From NCBI GenBank assembly GCA_036897625.1, contig JAYMTA010001290.1, positions 1-20,728 on the forward strand: a stretch of 20,728 nt of DNA, read 5' to 3'. The position numbers and the translations under genes were made by a program. Under the pieces are notes generated by a model, which was not told where the DNA came from, did no database searches, and saw nothing but the letters and a program-made list of their open reading frames with translations. Source of the stretch: Pelargonium cotyledonis. Lineage: Eukaryota; Streptophyta; Magnoliopsida; Geraniales; Geraniaceae. Positions within the stretch are counted from its first letter, which is position 1. Each line of letters starts with the position of its first letter. Below, piece by piece: positions 1 to 10,402 of this stretch.

Positions 1-1400
1 TCACTCTAAAAAGAGAGAGGTGAAAGTCAAAGTATCTATTATTTGGACCGCTAAAAATGAGTTCTAAAGATAATGAGTCAATATGAGTAGAAATAGAATA
101 AATTGTAAGTAATGGGATTGTTTGGTAAATGACGAAAATAGCCTTGAAAAGGATGACGTGGAAGCATATGAGTGGAGACGAGGTGATGGAAGGAGACGTG
201 TAGGGTGGCGAGGTGTTTTGGATGACAGGTAGTTGATAATATGAATGCAAAAACGACACGTCGTCGACATTCCAACACAGTCCCACATGCTTGTCTCTTC
301 CTCTTGAGCCAATTGGGTCCCTCACTTTTCTTTGTAAATTTACTATTTTACCCTCCATTTTCTAATTTTAGTTGTCACCACTATCGCGTGACATGAGTTG
401 ATTGTGCCAGCTCATCAATGCCTCCGAAACAACGTCTAATTTTTTTTTTGCATACGTGGACAATGGTTTTTTGAATCAGTTAATGAAGTCGTAATTATTG
501 GGAAAATCAAAACAAATCGCACGAGAAGTTCAGGAATGATGATTCTTGCTAATCTCATTTCAATTTTTTTATTATTTTTTATTATTTTTGAGAATATAAC
601 AAATTAAGAGGGACATTTATCATATTTTGTAAGTGTATTATGTAAAATTAAATCAATGACTCGAACCAAACCATTCCAAGCGTCGCTAGTCAATTCAATT
701 TTTGTGGTTACTTTTTTTTTTTATCAGCAACAATCAACAATACATTAAACTAAAAGTAATAATATTTTTCACACTCGTAAAAAGACTCACCTTAAATTTC
801 ACGGTCACAAATCTCACTCATACCATCGACGAAAAGCTCAAACTTGAGTCATTAGAGGAAATCTAAAGTGTTTTAACCACTTGATCCAGCATGTTTTAGT
901 ATTTTTGTAGTTACAATTTTTCTATGTATGACACATGCATATTACATGCAATTGAATAAGGGATGTGATTCATGCATGTAGTGTTCATATATGTGAAATA
1001 CATGTAATCTTAAAATTGATTTCTAACTGCCCATCATAGATATGATCTACTATGTCACCTCCCAACAAATCAAAACTGCTAAAAAATAAAAGATAAGACA
1101 TACTTTTCAGCTATCACAGCCTAACACGTGTTTTACATACGTTTCATGGGGTAGGTTGCTTACCAACTTATAAGTGAAAAGTAAATATGGGAAGAAATTA
1201 ATTGAACTTTATTTTCTTAAAAAAACTAGAGTGCAAAATAAGTAAAGTAAGGGGTGGGACACAAGATTCCCGCTCGGCCTAAAAATAGTAGTAAATGGTC
1301 CGTCTGATGCCGATAGACACAAACCGACTGTGATTGTAATTAAACGAACCGACAACCGGCCCTAACTCCAATGCCTGCTCCCGTCACACTGTTTCTTCTC
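1..1400. other. Intergenic DNA upstream of the Aux/IAA gene
   Basis: I see no convincing coding region here. The left 300 bases hold three ACGT cores close together (GACGTGG at 155-161, GACGTGT at 195-201, and an ACACGT core around 256-261). Further right are TACGTGG at 453-459 and a G-box CACGTG at 1125-1130. Between them are AT-rich runs with no clear repeat boundaries. The reverse-strand reading frames across 64-312 lack family character and look like chance. The leftmost part could be the promoter of a reverse-strand gene beyond the left edge, but that gene is not visible. Confidence 0.5.
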
Positions 1401-1477
1401 CATCAACCACCCCACGTGTCCTCCCCTCATTGGCGACTGTCACGCTTCCCCGTAACACTCCCGGCTATTATATATAA
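1349..1477 (+). promoter_or_regulatory. Core promoter of the Aux/IAA gene
   Basis: A TATA box (TATATAA, 1471-1477) lies about 119 bases before the start codon, so transcription should begin near 1500-1510. Upstream are a G-box (CACGTG, 1413-1418) and an inverted CCAAT box (ATTGG, about 1429-1433). CCGACA at 1349-1354 reads TGTCGG on the other strand, the high-affinity ARF-binding form of the auxin response element. Aux/IAA genes are typically auxin-induced through such sites. Activity here is inferred from position and motif only. Confidence 0.6.
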
Positions 1478-1561
1478 ACCCCTCCTAAATTCCTCTCTCC
1501 TGAAAGTCACAGGTATTGCTAATCGGAGATACCAAACTGTTCCGATTTCATTTCCGATTTG

Positions 1562-1633
1562 ATGCGAAAACGCAACCCACCGCACAGCCACGATCATGTC
1601 GCTCGACACCACGCAGGAGTCGCCGGAATCTGA
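1562..1633 (+). other. Upstream ORF overlapping the Aux/IAA start codon
   Basis: An ATG at 1562 opens a 23-residue frame (MRKRNPPHSH...) ending with TGA at 1631-1633. It is one base out of register with the main frame and overlaps the main ATG at 1596. It lies downstream of the TATA box, so it should be in the mRNA. Its start context is weak (T at -3), while the main ATG has A at -3, which fits leaky scanning. An overlapping upstream ORF normally lowers translation of the main ORF. No peptide conservation is claimed. Confidence 0.55.
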
Positions 1634-3521
1634 CGTCACCAGCATGAATTTCAAGGACACCGAGCTCACTCTCGGCCTCCCCGGCGACGGTCGCTCCGCC
1701 GGAGGTGTCAAGCGCGGCTTCATGGAGACGGTTGATCACCATCTCGCCGCCGAAGCTCGTGCCAGCAAGAAATTGGAATCTGAAGTCTCCGATGCTTCTA
1801 AGCCCCCAGCCGCCAAGTAAGACCAATATTTTAATCGTTTAGTGGTTTCTGTTTTAGGTTAAAGTAATAGCTGCTCTGGTGTTCGTTGAAAATCGTGAAT
1901 GTTTAGCATTTTTGAACTCATTATAGTAATTTAGTTTTCGAATTTCGTGTGATTATCTGTTAAATATGTGTATTGATGTATCATGAATGTGTTTTGATTA
2001 AGAGAAAACAAATTGTTCAACCGGTGGATTTAGATTCTTGTGCTTTTATTTAATTATATATATTTGTGTGTGCATTTGGTAGTGTGCAATTATATAGTTA
2101 TCATCTAAGCTTAGCTACTACTAAACTTGATCAATCCTATAATAAGTCACAAAGAGTAGGTTAGAGTTACGATATTGGAGATTTACATGATTGGTATTAA
2201 CCTAAAATGTGACTTGGGATTGTAGACAATGAAAATTGAAGTATTTGCCTAAATTTTGCTGATTGTGATTATTATTCTGAATACTTTATGCTGTTGTGAA
2301 CATGGATTTGATCTCTATTTCTCTAGATGTGCTAGTGTAGTTATGCATGTAGTATTGAATCTTCAACTAGTTACTTCCTCGTGTACCCTTAACTAGGATC
2401 CAGTATAAAATTTTGATTTCAAATTTGGTATCGTTTTGTGATTTCGAAGGGAGCAAGTAGTTGGGTGGCCACCAGTGAGATCCTTTAGGAAAAAAGCTAT
2501 TGAGAGCTCCTGCAAGTATGTTAAGGTGGCTGTAGATGGAGCCCCATATTTACGCAAGGTGGATCTTGAGGTGTACAAGAGTTACCAGGATCTACTGAGG
2601 GCTTTGGAGGAAATGTTCACTTGCTTCACCATCCACTGTTAGTATTTTCTTGATTTGCTTTCTTTTATGTATTTAATGTGCAAGTAATTGTAGGTTAAGC
2701 AGGTAAATTTGAAACATATAGTTTTGCGTATAGTCCAAGGCATTTTAGTTTGGTATTTTTGGGGTTTTAGGTGATAATTCGGAGCAAAACAAGCTTGTGG
2801 ATCCAGTGAGCGGAACAGAGTATGTCCCAACATATGAAGACAAGGATGGTGACTGGATGTTAGTTGGCGATGTTCCTTGGAAGTAAGTTAATAAAAAAAA
2901 TTTGCTTGTTCAGTTTCTTCTTGAGCTATAAAGAAACAATTTTGAGTCATAATATGTAATGCTTGAGTATTATATTATGTAGTGATTTGAGCCAATTAAC
3001 TAAAATTATCTTTATCTATAAACATGAAGAGTTTTCATTGCTGTGATTCGACAAGATATTTTGCTGATCTACTTGCTGATCTACTCAGGCACGCTACTTA
3101 TTGGTAGTGAAATTTCAAGAAAATTATAATGCCTGTCAAGATTAAGTTTCCAACACTTTGAGCCGTTATGTATTAGTGGGAGTTGTGAACTTGTGTGGCT
3201 GTTTGAATTTCGGATCTCTTAATTTGATAGAATACAGACAACTTACGTTGTTTAAATTATGGTATCTCCAAATGGACTTATCTTTTTATTTCGTTTTTGA
3301 CATATTACAGAATGTTCAAAGAGTCTTGCAAGCGTATCCGATTTATGAAGAGCTCAGAGGCAGTTGGATTAGGTAAGCCTTTAAGATTTGAAGTTGTTTC
3401 TTGACATCTTCATTTCTCAATTATATTTCTGTAGGCTGTGGGAGTCATTCAAGTTATTAACCGGAAATCACGTGTGTATGCAGCTCCAAGAACACCTCCA
3501 AGGTGTGCAATCACAAGTTGA
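1596..3521 (+). CDS. IAA15: Aux/IAA transcriptional repressor, IAA15-like
   Basis: This is a nuclear Aux/IAA protein: it binds ARF transcription factors and represses auxin-responsive genes until SCF-TIR1/AFB degrades it. Exons are 1596-1816, 2450-2637, 2771-2882, 3311-3372 and 3484-3521, giving 206 aa with phases closing exactly. Domain I is the EAR motif LTLGL (residues 24-28), followed by KR at 39-40. Domain II is the degron QVVGWPPVR (76-84), with the GWPPV core intact, so auxin-dependent turnover is expected. The PB1 region (domains III/IV) runs from about 96 to 190, with YVKV carrying the basic lysine and YEDKDGDW (158-165) forming the acidic OPCA face. A basic patch FRKK follows the degron. 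The ending APRTPPRC resembles IAA15-type proteins as I recall them; assignment to that subgroup is moderate, while the family is certain. Exon 5 has a competing acceptor at 3434/3435. Confidence 0.93.
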
Positions 3522-4930
3522 GAACCCAACCCTACAGTATAGGGAGACGTAGAAGGTGACTGAACAATGTACAGAGATCACAATCCCATCTTTCCTTGTT
3601 AGGAAAATGTTTATGGAAGTGAGAAGTAGAACAGATGAATAAGATTCAAAGCTGGTGTTTTATGCGTGTAATCGTTTTCTTTTTGGCAAAACCTACTTGT
3701 AATTACTCAGTTTTTATGAGATGTACTAGTGTGCTGTTGGACTTGAATAATCAGATTTTGTTTCATTTCTTCAACTCTTGGTTTGTATGAACAGACTTTT
3801 GTGCTCAGAACTTGTACATTTATCTTTGTCCCAGTTACAAAATTACCTGTTTACTAGGTTTCCTTTCAAAGTCCCTGGTGCACAAATTGCCAGAGCCGGC
3901 CCGGGCCGGCCATAGCCGACACAGCAAACAAAGAGAAATGAACTGTACATTTGAGGTTGAAATGGTAGTAGCATAGCAAGTTAATGAAGAAACTTCAATT
4001 TTTGTAAATTGTATTCACTTCTGTGCACTCATCACAGTACACAACACAGGACTCAAATGAAATTGAAGAGTAAAGTAAAATTGAGTCAAAAGTATGTGAA
4101 GAGTACCTTTGATTACTGACTTCTTTTATACTCCTAAAACAAAAATGTCTCTACCGACAAGCGTGTGAGTGAACTGGTAGGAGTTGTTTCAACTTAAACT
4201 GTGGTATCGACCTCGAGTAAAAAGGAAAACAATTAATTGGAATGTGATGTGCTTTTAAGGTGTTGATTTTGTGCTATAGAATTGATCTCGGATAATAGAG
4301 AATGGAGGTGCGAGAACTAATCTGAATATGATATGTTGTAAAGATACCGATACGGATCTTGTGCTAGTCGTAACTCGCTCTAGATACCCAATGGGTTGCA
4401 AATTAACCACACTGATGAAGCCAAATTATGAGAGAATAGGACACAATGTTTTAACCTTTTCACCAAAACATGAGGAACAACATTATATCACATCATGCAA
4501 ATCATCATCATACTTCTTTCTTTAATTACTATAACCAATAAATAAAAGAACTATTTTTCTTCATTGATGATGATGTACTATTAAATTCTATCCTCATTTT
4601 TCACCAAGTTGCATGAACTTTGGTTTTAGAGTTGAAACTTTGTGATTGCCAGTTGAGATTTGATTCTTTGTTGGTTCATATATGAACATCATGATTCCAT
4701 TAAAGCAAGCTCATGTTGGGAACAAGATATAAGAATGAAAACAAAATTATTTTTGATAAATAAATAAAATAAAATAGAAACTCAAAAATGTAGATCCAAC
4801 AGAATTAGAGGGAACAGAGTGAGTGAGGGACCCAACTCAATTTTAATTTTTTTTATAATATTAATAATAATAACAATGATTATACTTTCTAATTTAATTT
4901 ATATTTTTTCTCTATTTACCATCTGCTGGT
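3522..4930. other. Aux/IAA 3'UTR and intergenic DNA
   Basis: The first 250 bases or so are probably the Aux/IAA 3'UTR; no perfect AATAAA was found. A 16-base all-GC palindrome sits at 3895-3910. The remainder is AT-rich without a supportable gene. A frame at 4328-4525 has no recognisable family. Around 4160-4215 there is a weak likeness to the A and B boxes of a tRNA-derived SINE, which I could not confirm. Confidence 0.5.
3895..3910. repeat. Perfect 16-bp GC-only palindrome
   Basis: GCCGGCCCGGGCCGGC is its own reverse complement and stands out sharply in an AT-rich intergenic stretch. Flanking bases (AGAGCCGGCCC...) resemble a string common in degenerate plant DNA transposons, from memory. 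It could be a remnant of transposon ends, or a protein-binding or cruciform-forming site. All CpG and CHG positions in it would be methylation targets. Confidence 0.6.
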
Positions 4931-4961
4931 GGTGACTGGTGGTGACTGCAATTCTCAGAAA

Positions 4962-5124
4962 ATGCCACACCGCTTATTCTCTTCAATCGAGAAACTTGCC
5001 ATTGATCTTTCATGAAGATCCAACAACACAAGAAATGAAATCTCCACCAAATCTCTCCTCAAAATCCCACGAAGTGATTTACTTTCCTATTCTAGCTTCT
5101 TCCACACCATTTCTCAGACCATAA
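4962..5124 (+). other. Upstream ORF cluster in the PP2A B' leader
   Basis: Three short frames lie in what is probably the first, non-coding exon of the B' gene: 4962-5015 (17 aa, MPHRLFSS...), 5012-5038 (8 aa, MKIQQHKK) and 5035-5124 (29 aa, MKSPPNL...). Each overlaps the next by four bases (ATGA). A TATA-like TTTATATT about 60 bases upstream supports transcription from near 4930, but the true start is not visible. If they are in the mRNA, they should restrain translation of the phosphatase subunit. Confidence 0.4.
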
Positions 5125-5179
5125 CTTCACTTCTCTGCTAAACTTTCTCTCTTCCCAGCCCCAAACAGGGCCTAATTCA

Positions 5180-6420
5180 GGTTTTCACCTTCTCTCTCCT
5201 TTTCCCATAACTTTTTTTTGCTTTTCATAGTACTGGGTTTTGCTTAGTTGTGAATTGTGGTAGCTGCAAAACTGTAATGTATGTTGTCAAGGTTGTAGCT
5301 TTTTCTGAACTGAGTGCTTTTAGGTGAAGATGGTGATCTGGGTTTTGTCTGTTGGCCTCGTGTGCTTGGGATTGTGGGGATCTTTGGTAAATTTGATATT
5401 TTTCCCATCTGGGTCTCAGATCTGAGATTCAATTAGCCGATTTTTGCTGCTATCACTTGGAACCCATCTATCAGTTTGATTTTGACATTTTATTTATTTA
5501 TTATTTTTCTATGCATCGTGTAGCTTGCTATGATCTTGATCTGGGTTTCTTGTTCATTGGGTATGGGCGTTACGAATTCTAGCACCACTATATGGCAAGC
5601 TGAGCAGCTCAACTGTTCTTCATTTCTCTCAGGCTTAGGTTTAATGTGTCTGGTTAAAAATCAAAGCTAGTAAAGCAAATATCTTGGTAGTTGATGATGT
5701 TGCTCATAATTGTGATTGCAAGACAACTGGGCTATATAATCAAACAATTTAGAGAAGATTAGGTGAATGCATTTTATAACTGAAACCTGTCATTTGTTTT
5801 CAGAAAATGACTTCTCCACAGTCATTTCATCACTTGTGATGTCCTTGTCAACATTGCCCTGATACTTGGTTGCCATTTTGACAAAGTTTAGTTGGGGGTT
5901 TTGAAATAAAGTTTCCTGAATTCATGTCGTCCAAATGCACAACCGGGTTCTAGAAATTTTTTGTCATCCTATATCATATTATCATTTCTCTGTTCAATTT
6001 GTTGGATTCACTTGGATTTCTATGCTCTTTGAATGCCATGGGCATCAGGTGTCACTGTTGACCCCTTTTCCAGTTTAGCATAATTTATATAACTGGTTGC
6101 ATTTAGTGGACCAATGTATGCAAATGTTGTAGTCTGCTATCAAGAGTTTCGTGATGTATTGCTGCTTCTTAAGATGATTCACTGTCACTAGAAATTGATT
6201 TGATGTTGCTTGATCATTGTTTGTGGATGTTGTGCTTGCTGATTTGGTTAGTTCTATCATATCTAGGCTGTGTTTCCTTTCTGACGTGTACCCAATACTG
6301 ATCTGGGAAAAAAAATAGAAACACAGAGAATTGTAGCTTTCCCACACTCTTTCTATCTACTTTCAGCTTTCTCTTTTCTTGATTTTTATATTTTGACTCA
6401 TCATTATTACCATGGCTTAG
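5180..6420 (+). other. Long intron in the 5'UTR of the PP2A B' gene
   Basis: A donor (TTCAG|GTTTTC, near 5179/5180) and an acceptor (GGCTTAG|GTG, 6420/6421) bracket about 1.24 kb of T-rich DNA without coding signals. The acceptor lies 35 bases before the B' start codon and the presumed leader exon lies before the donor, which is typical of plant genes with leader introns. Such introns often enhance expression. The donor position is my inference; a start-to-acceptor cDNA would fix it. Confidence 0.5.
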
Positions 6421-6455
6421 GTGATCTGTCTGCTGGACATAGCAGCACCGCCAAC

Positions 6456-8635
6456 ATGCTTAAGCAAATTCTTAGCAAACTTCCCAGGAAGTTAACAAAA
6501 CCTGACAAATCTGACTGTGCTGAGTCTGGACGTGATTCTAGTAATGTTTCTCCCAACTCGGGCAATGCAATCCAATGTACAAACATTGCCAGCACGCTTA
6601 CAAGCAGACTGAATGTGGTTAAACGGGTGTCTTCAGCAGTTTTCCCATCAAGCATCACGGCTGGAGTGGAAGCAATAGATCCCCATTTGTCTTTTAAAGA
6701 TGTTTCCAACCCGCAGAAGCAGAGCCTATTTGTCAGTAAGTTGAACTTTTGCTGTGAGGTTTTTGATCTCAGCGATCCAGATAAGAACACTGTCGAGCAA
6801 GATCTTAAGCGCCAGACATTGATAGATCTTGTTGATTTTGTATCTTCTGGTTCTGCTAAGTTTTCAGAACCAGCAATAGCTGCAATGTGTAAAATGTGTG
6901 CAGTGAACATGTTTAGGGCTTTCCCACCCAAATTTCGCTCTAATTGTGGTGGTGAGACAGAGGATGATGAGCCAATGTTTGACCCTGGTTGGTCCCATTT
7001 GCAAATTGTGTACGATCTGCTCCTCCGTTTTATTAGTTATGGTTCTCTTGATGCAAAAGTGGCAAAGAAGTATGTTGATCATTCTTTTGTTTTGAGATTG
7101 CTCGAGCTCTTTGATTCTGAGGACCCGAGGGAAAGAGACTGTTTGAAAACAATTCTGCATAGGGTTTATGGGAAGTTTATGGTGCACAGGCCTTTTATCC
7201 GAAAAGCTGTTAGCAATATCATCTATCGTTTTGTTTTTGAAACAGAAAAACACAATGGAATTGCTGAGCTGTTGGAGATTTTTGGTAGTGTAATTAGTGG
7301 GTTCGCCTTGCCTCTGAAAGAAGAGCACAAGATATTTTTACGGAAAGCTCTGATTCCGCTCCACAAACCAAAATCAGCGGCTATCTATCATCAACAATTG
7401 ACATATTGTGTTGTACAGTTCATAGATAAAGATCCAAAGTTGTCTGGTTCTGTGATTAGGGGGCTATTGAAATACTGGCCAATAACTAACAGTCAGAAAG
7501 AGTTGATGTTTTTAAGTGAGTTGGAAGAGGTTTTGGAGCTGACTAGTATGGCGGAATTTCAAAGCATCATGGTCCTACTTTTCCGGCGCATAGGATGCTG
7601 CCTCAATAGCTCCCATTACCAGGTACTTAATTTTTTTATCTTCATACTGTTTAGTACTTGAATGGTTGTTGACAAAAGAGACTACTTCCGATAATATCTT
7701 TGTCGGTCTTTTAGAGTAATGTCTTTGGTCAAGTAAGGGTTCTGTATGATACCATTCATTTTGAGTGTCTACTTTCATCATGCGATTTTTCCGCGCTTGT
7801 TACTCAAATGAACTTCTAGCTACCACCTGTATATGATTATGGTGACTCACATATGTGATGAAGAACCTTTTTTCTGCGTGTTGGATTCATCTTAAAGATT
7901 TGGAGAGTGCTACTAGGGATTGATGTATATCGTAGAGTAGAGAAAATCCCGAGCCTCCAATACATGATTGAAATTTGAAAGTGCTTCTTACTGTACCACA
8001 ACTAAGGGCTTGTTTGGCTGTCCCATGAAATGCGATGGATAAGTTGAAATCTCGTTAGCATTCGAGTATACAAATCTATTAGCTTGAATAATCTATAAAA
8101 GAACACTTTAGCCACTGATTCGAGTGGCTGAATGCCAATGGCAAGGAAGTTCACTATGATGAATTAGTTAATTAGATTGTTCAAGATTGTTATAGGCTAC
8201 TGTGTAATACAAATGCTGAAGTTAATTTCCTCTCATTTCTTCCCTGATTATTTTCAGGTGGCTGAACGAGCACACTTGATGTTGAACAACGAGCACATCC
8301 TCAACCTGATTACACACAACCGGCAGGTGATTGTGCCAATTCTAGTCTCAGCTCTTGAGCGGAATGCCAAGAATCACTGGAACCAAGCAGTGCTGAACCT
8401 GACACATAATACGCGGAAGATGATCAGCGAGATGGATGAAGAGTTGGCAGTCGCCTGCCAACACAAGTTGGAAGAGGAAGATCTAAGGCTAAATATGGTG
8501 GCTGAGAAGCGGAGACTGACGTGGGAGCGGATGGAAAAAAGTGCAGCTGGTCTTCAGTCAGTGGCGGCGTCACTGCCTAGTAGTATCCTAATTCCAGTAA
8601 AACCTGCCGCCGCCACGTGCTTTGTTGCCTGCTAA
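6456..8635 (+). CDS. PP2A B'/B56 regulatory subunit
   Basis: This is a 514-residue B' (B56) subunit, which docks on the PP2A A scaffold and directs the catalytic subunit to its substrates. Coding exons are 6456-7622 (389 codons) and 8258-8635, joined in phase 0 by a 635-base intron. The start [12 protein letters not shown] is the usual plant B' opening, and the acceptor just upstream explains why the frame before it (from 6393) is not coding. After a variable, serine-rich N-terminus (residues 1-60) comes the HEAT-like B56 fold with characteristic strings [60 protein letters not shown] and, after the intron, [15 protein letters not shown]. The tail beyond about residue 470 diverges and ends CFVAC. 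It resembles the kappa-type clade in its N-terminus, but I do not assign a paralogue. Confidence 0.96.
7623..8257 (+). other. Coding intron of the PP2A B' gene
   Basis: The intron runs from GTACTTAA after CAG to TTATTTTCAG before GTGGCTGAACGAG and interrupts the conserved HYQ|VAERA segment. It holds no gene. The string GGGCTTGTTTGG (8006-8017) is a motif often found at ends of non-autonomous plant DNA transposons, but I found no matching inverted end or target duplication. Confidence 0.75.
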
Positions 8636-10190
8636 ATGCTGGGAGTAACAGAATCTGAGAAGTGATGATCAAACATAAATTATAGTAGCAGATGTGATTG
8701 TATTGCAAGTAGTAGTAAATCTTGGTTCTATTTTTTGTTGTTGCCAAGTTTGGAATGCCAATATTGTTTGTATATGTGGTATAAGATATTAAGTGGATGT
8801 TGTATTATTATGAGTGGTGATGCATTGCAGTGCATGGTGGTAGGGTCACAACATCCCTTTTTATATGCCAAATATGTATGTTCTGTACACACCTATATTT
8901 CTCAAGTATATGCAAGGGCTATCTATTTTAGCCTTTATTTTTATTCATCACATATTGTTATTTTGTTTTTGGTGAAGAATAAGGCTTTCTCCTCTCCACA
9001 CCAGTTCTATTGATTAAGCAATATTTAATACACTTTGAATTTTTTTTTCTGAGATTTCAAGTTCGATCCTTCTTGTAGACGATATGGGATAGAGTTTAGG
9101 GTGACACTCTCTATGAGAAGTGAGAAATATTGTTACTACGAGTATGATATCCTGTTACCGATAAAAAAATGATCTTGAGACCATTTTCTCTTCACAATTC
9201 TATACAAATATTGACCAAATGTTATATCCGGTGTAGGCATTATAGTAGAATAACAAGGAATTAAGAAAAATATTGTCGATTTTTTTTTAATGAAGTGCAC
9301 TGTTTTCCTCTATTTTTTTTAACTGAAACAACTGATTTCACTCGACTCAACGTTCACTTAAAACATGACCCACATATTTTATGAATTCAAATTGTATGAG
9401 TACGACTAAACTAGTTGTCTCAGTAGACAGATTTTGTCATAAACATGCATTGTTGGTTTTGTTTTCAACTCATAGGTTACAAAAAACTTAGTTCTTAACT
9501 CATTGTATATAGTTGACTTTTGGTAATTTTAATCTCTTTAATGGGGTAAAAAAGCGTGACTCTTAATGTCAATTAAAAATGTCACATTTAAAGCTACGAA
9601 AATATCACATTTACTCTTACTTAAACGCCCGCCAATAAGTAAATGCAATTAGTAGACTTAACTTGATTGTTAATCTACTTATTTGTGAATATTTCAAATA
9701 AAAAAGGAATAAAAAAATCTAAAGTCAAATTTAAGCGTGAAAAATGTGTTCATCTCGTTGAATGAGAGCATCTCCAATGCTCAGGTGGTAAGGAAGAAAG
9801 AGAATGTGACACTTCATCGTTTGCTGCTTAATTAACACCTACTATGCAAATAATAGAGAATATGAAATAATGAAGCTTAGCATTAAGTGGCACAATACTC
9901 TTACTCGTAATTTTCGAGCCTCTCTTAGCATCTCCGAGGATGCTCCGACGAAGATGATAGATGTGGAAAAAACACACACAAGTGAGTTAGTGCCAATAAA
10001 GATAAGGTATGGAAACAGGAGTGCCTAATCATAAAGGCACAGCTGTCCACCGACAGTTGAGAGTGAAATGAACCGAACAAACAATAAATATAGAAAAAAG
10101 AAATTAATTACAAGAGATAATATGGAGTTTGGTAGGTACCACCACCTATGTATCAATATCCATATGCATTTTAGCTATAGCCATCTCAAA
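8636..10190. other. PP2A B' 3'UTR and intergenic DNA
   Basis: The first few hundred bases are likely B' 3'UTR. Beyond about 9020 the DNA is AT-rich and non-coding. AGTTCGATCCT (near 9059) is close to a Pol III B-box, but no A-box or tRNA fold accompanies it. The only structured element I can support is the MITE candidate at 9766-9945. Confidence 0.5.
9766..9945. mobile_element. Possible non-autonomous DNA transposon (MITE), about 180 bp
   Basis: The left end reads GAGCATCTCCAATGCTC and the right end, read on the reverse strand, GAGCATCCTCGGAGATGCT. The shared GAGCATC outer bases and inner ATGCT form imperfect terminal inverted repeats. GAGCATCTCCAATG is a string I recall as recurrent in plant intergenic MITEs. 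I see no clean target-site duplication, so boundaries and superfamily are uncertain. Confidence 0.35.
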
Positions 10191-10193
10191 CTG

Positions 10194-10382
10194 CATAAAT
10201 AGTGAACAAACAATACTGAAGAACCAAACAACCAGCTTCACATTTCGAGGTCTGTAGATATATAATATATTATCTGTTCAGTACTATCTTTATTTTATTT
10301 ATTTGTACTTTCATCAACTATTCAGCTTCACTTGATGATATATATGTTTATAGCTTCTTTTTGTTTCACTAATTGTTTATAG
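10194..10382 (+). promoter_or_regulatory. Core promoter and leader intron of the CYSTM gene
   Basis: A TATA-like CATAAATA (10194-10201) is followed by a likely transcript start near 10225-10235. A plausible 5'UTR intron runs from CGAG|GTCTGT (10249/10250) to TGTTTATAG (ending 10382), 20 bases before the ATG. This layout fits a small two-coding-exon gene, but all three positions are inferred from sequence alone. Confidence 0.4.
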
Positions 10383-10402
10383 GTTGCAAAGAGAAAGACA
10401 GT

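Noticed and set aside
64..312. Reverse-strand frames of 66-82 residues
   Set aside because: No family likeness, low-complexity Ser/His-rich composition, and they overlap a promoter-like ACGT cluster.
1427..1826. Reverse-strand frames opposite Aux/IAA exon 1
   Set aside because: They are shadows of the GC-rich coding exon on the forward strand; the forward reading has clear Aux/IAA domains.
4150..4220. Possible tRNA-derived SINE with A-box and B-box
   Set aside because: The GTGAGTGAACTGG and GGTATCGACCTC strings match the boxes poorly, and no poly(A) tail or target duplication was found.
6407..7328. Long reverse-strand frames within the PP2A B' exon
   Set aside because: They oppose a well-conserved B56 coding exon and show no family features.
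8621..8635. CaaX prenylation signal at the B' C-terminus (CFVAC)
   Set aside because: A CaaX box needs cysteine at position -4; here the cysteine is at -5 and the -4 residue is phenylalanine.
9045..9075. B-box-like AGTTCGATCCT, possible tRNA or SINE
   Set aside because: There is no A-box at the proper distance, no cloverleaf and no conserved ends.
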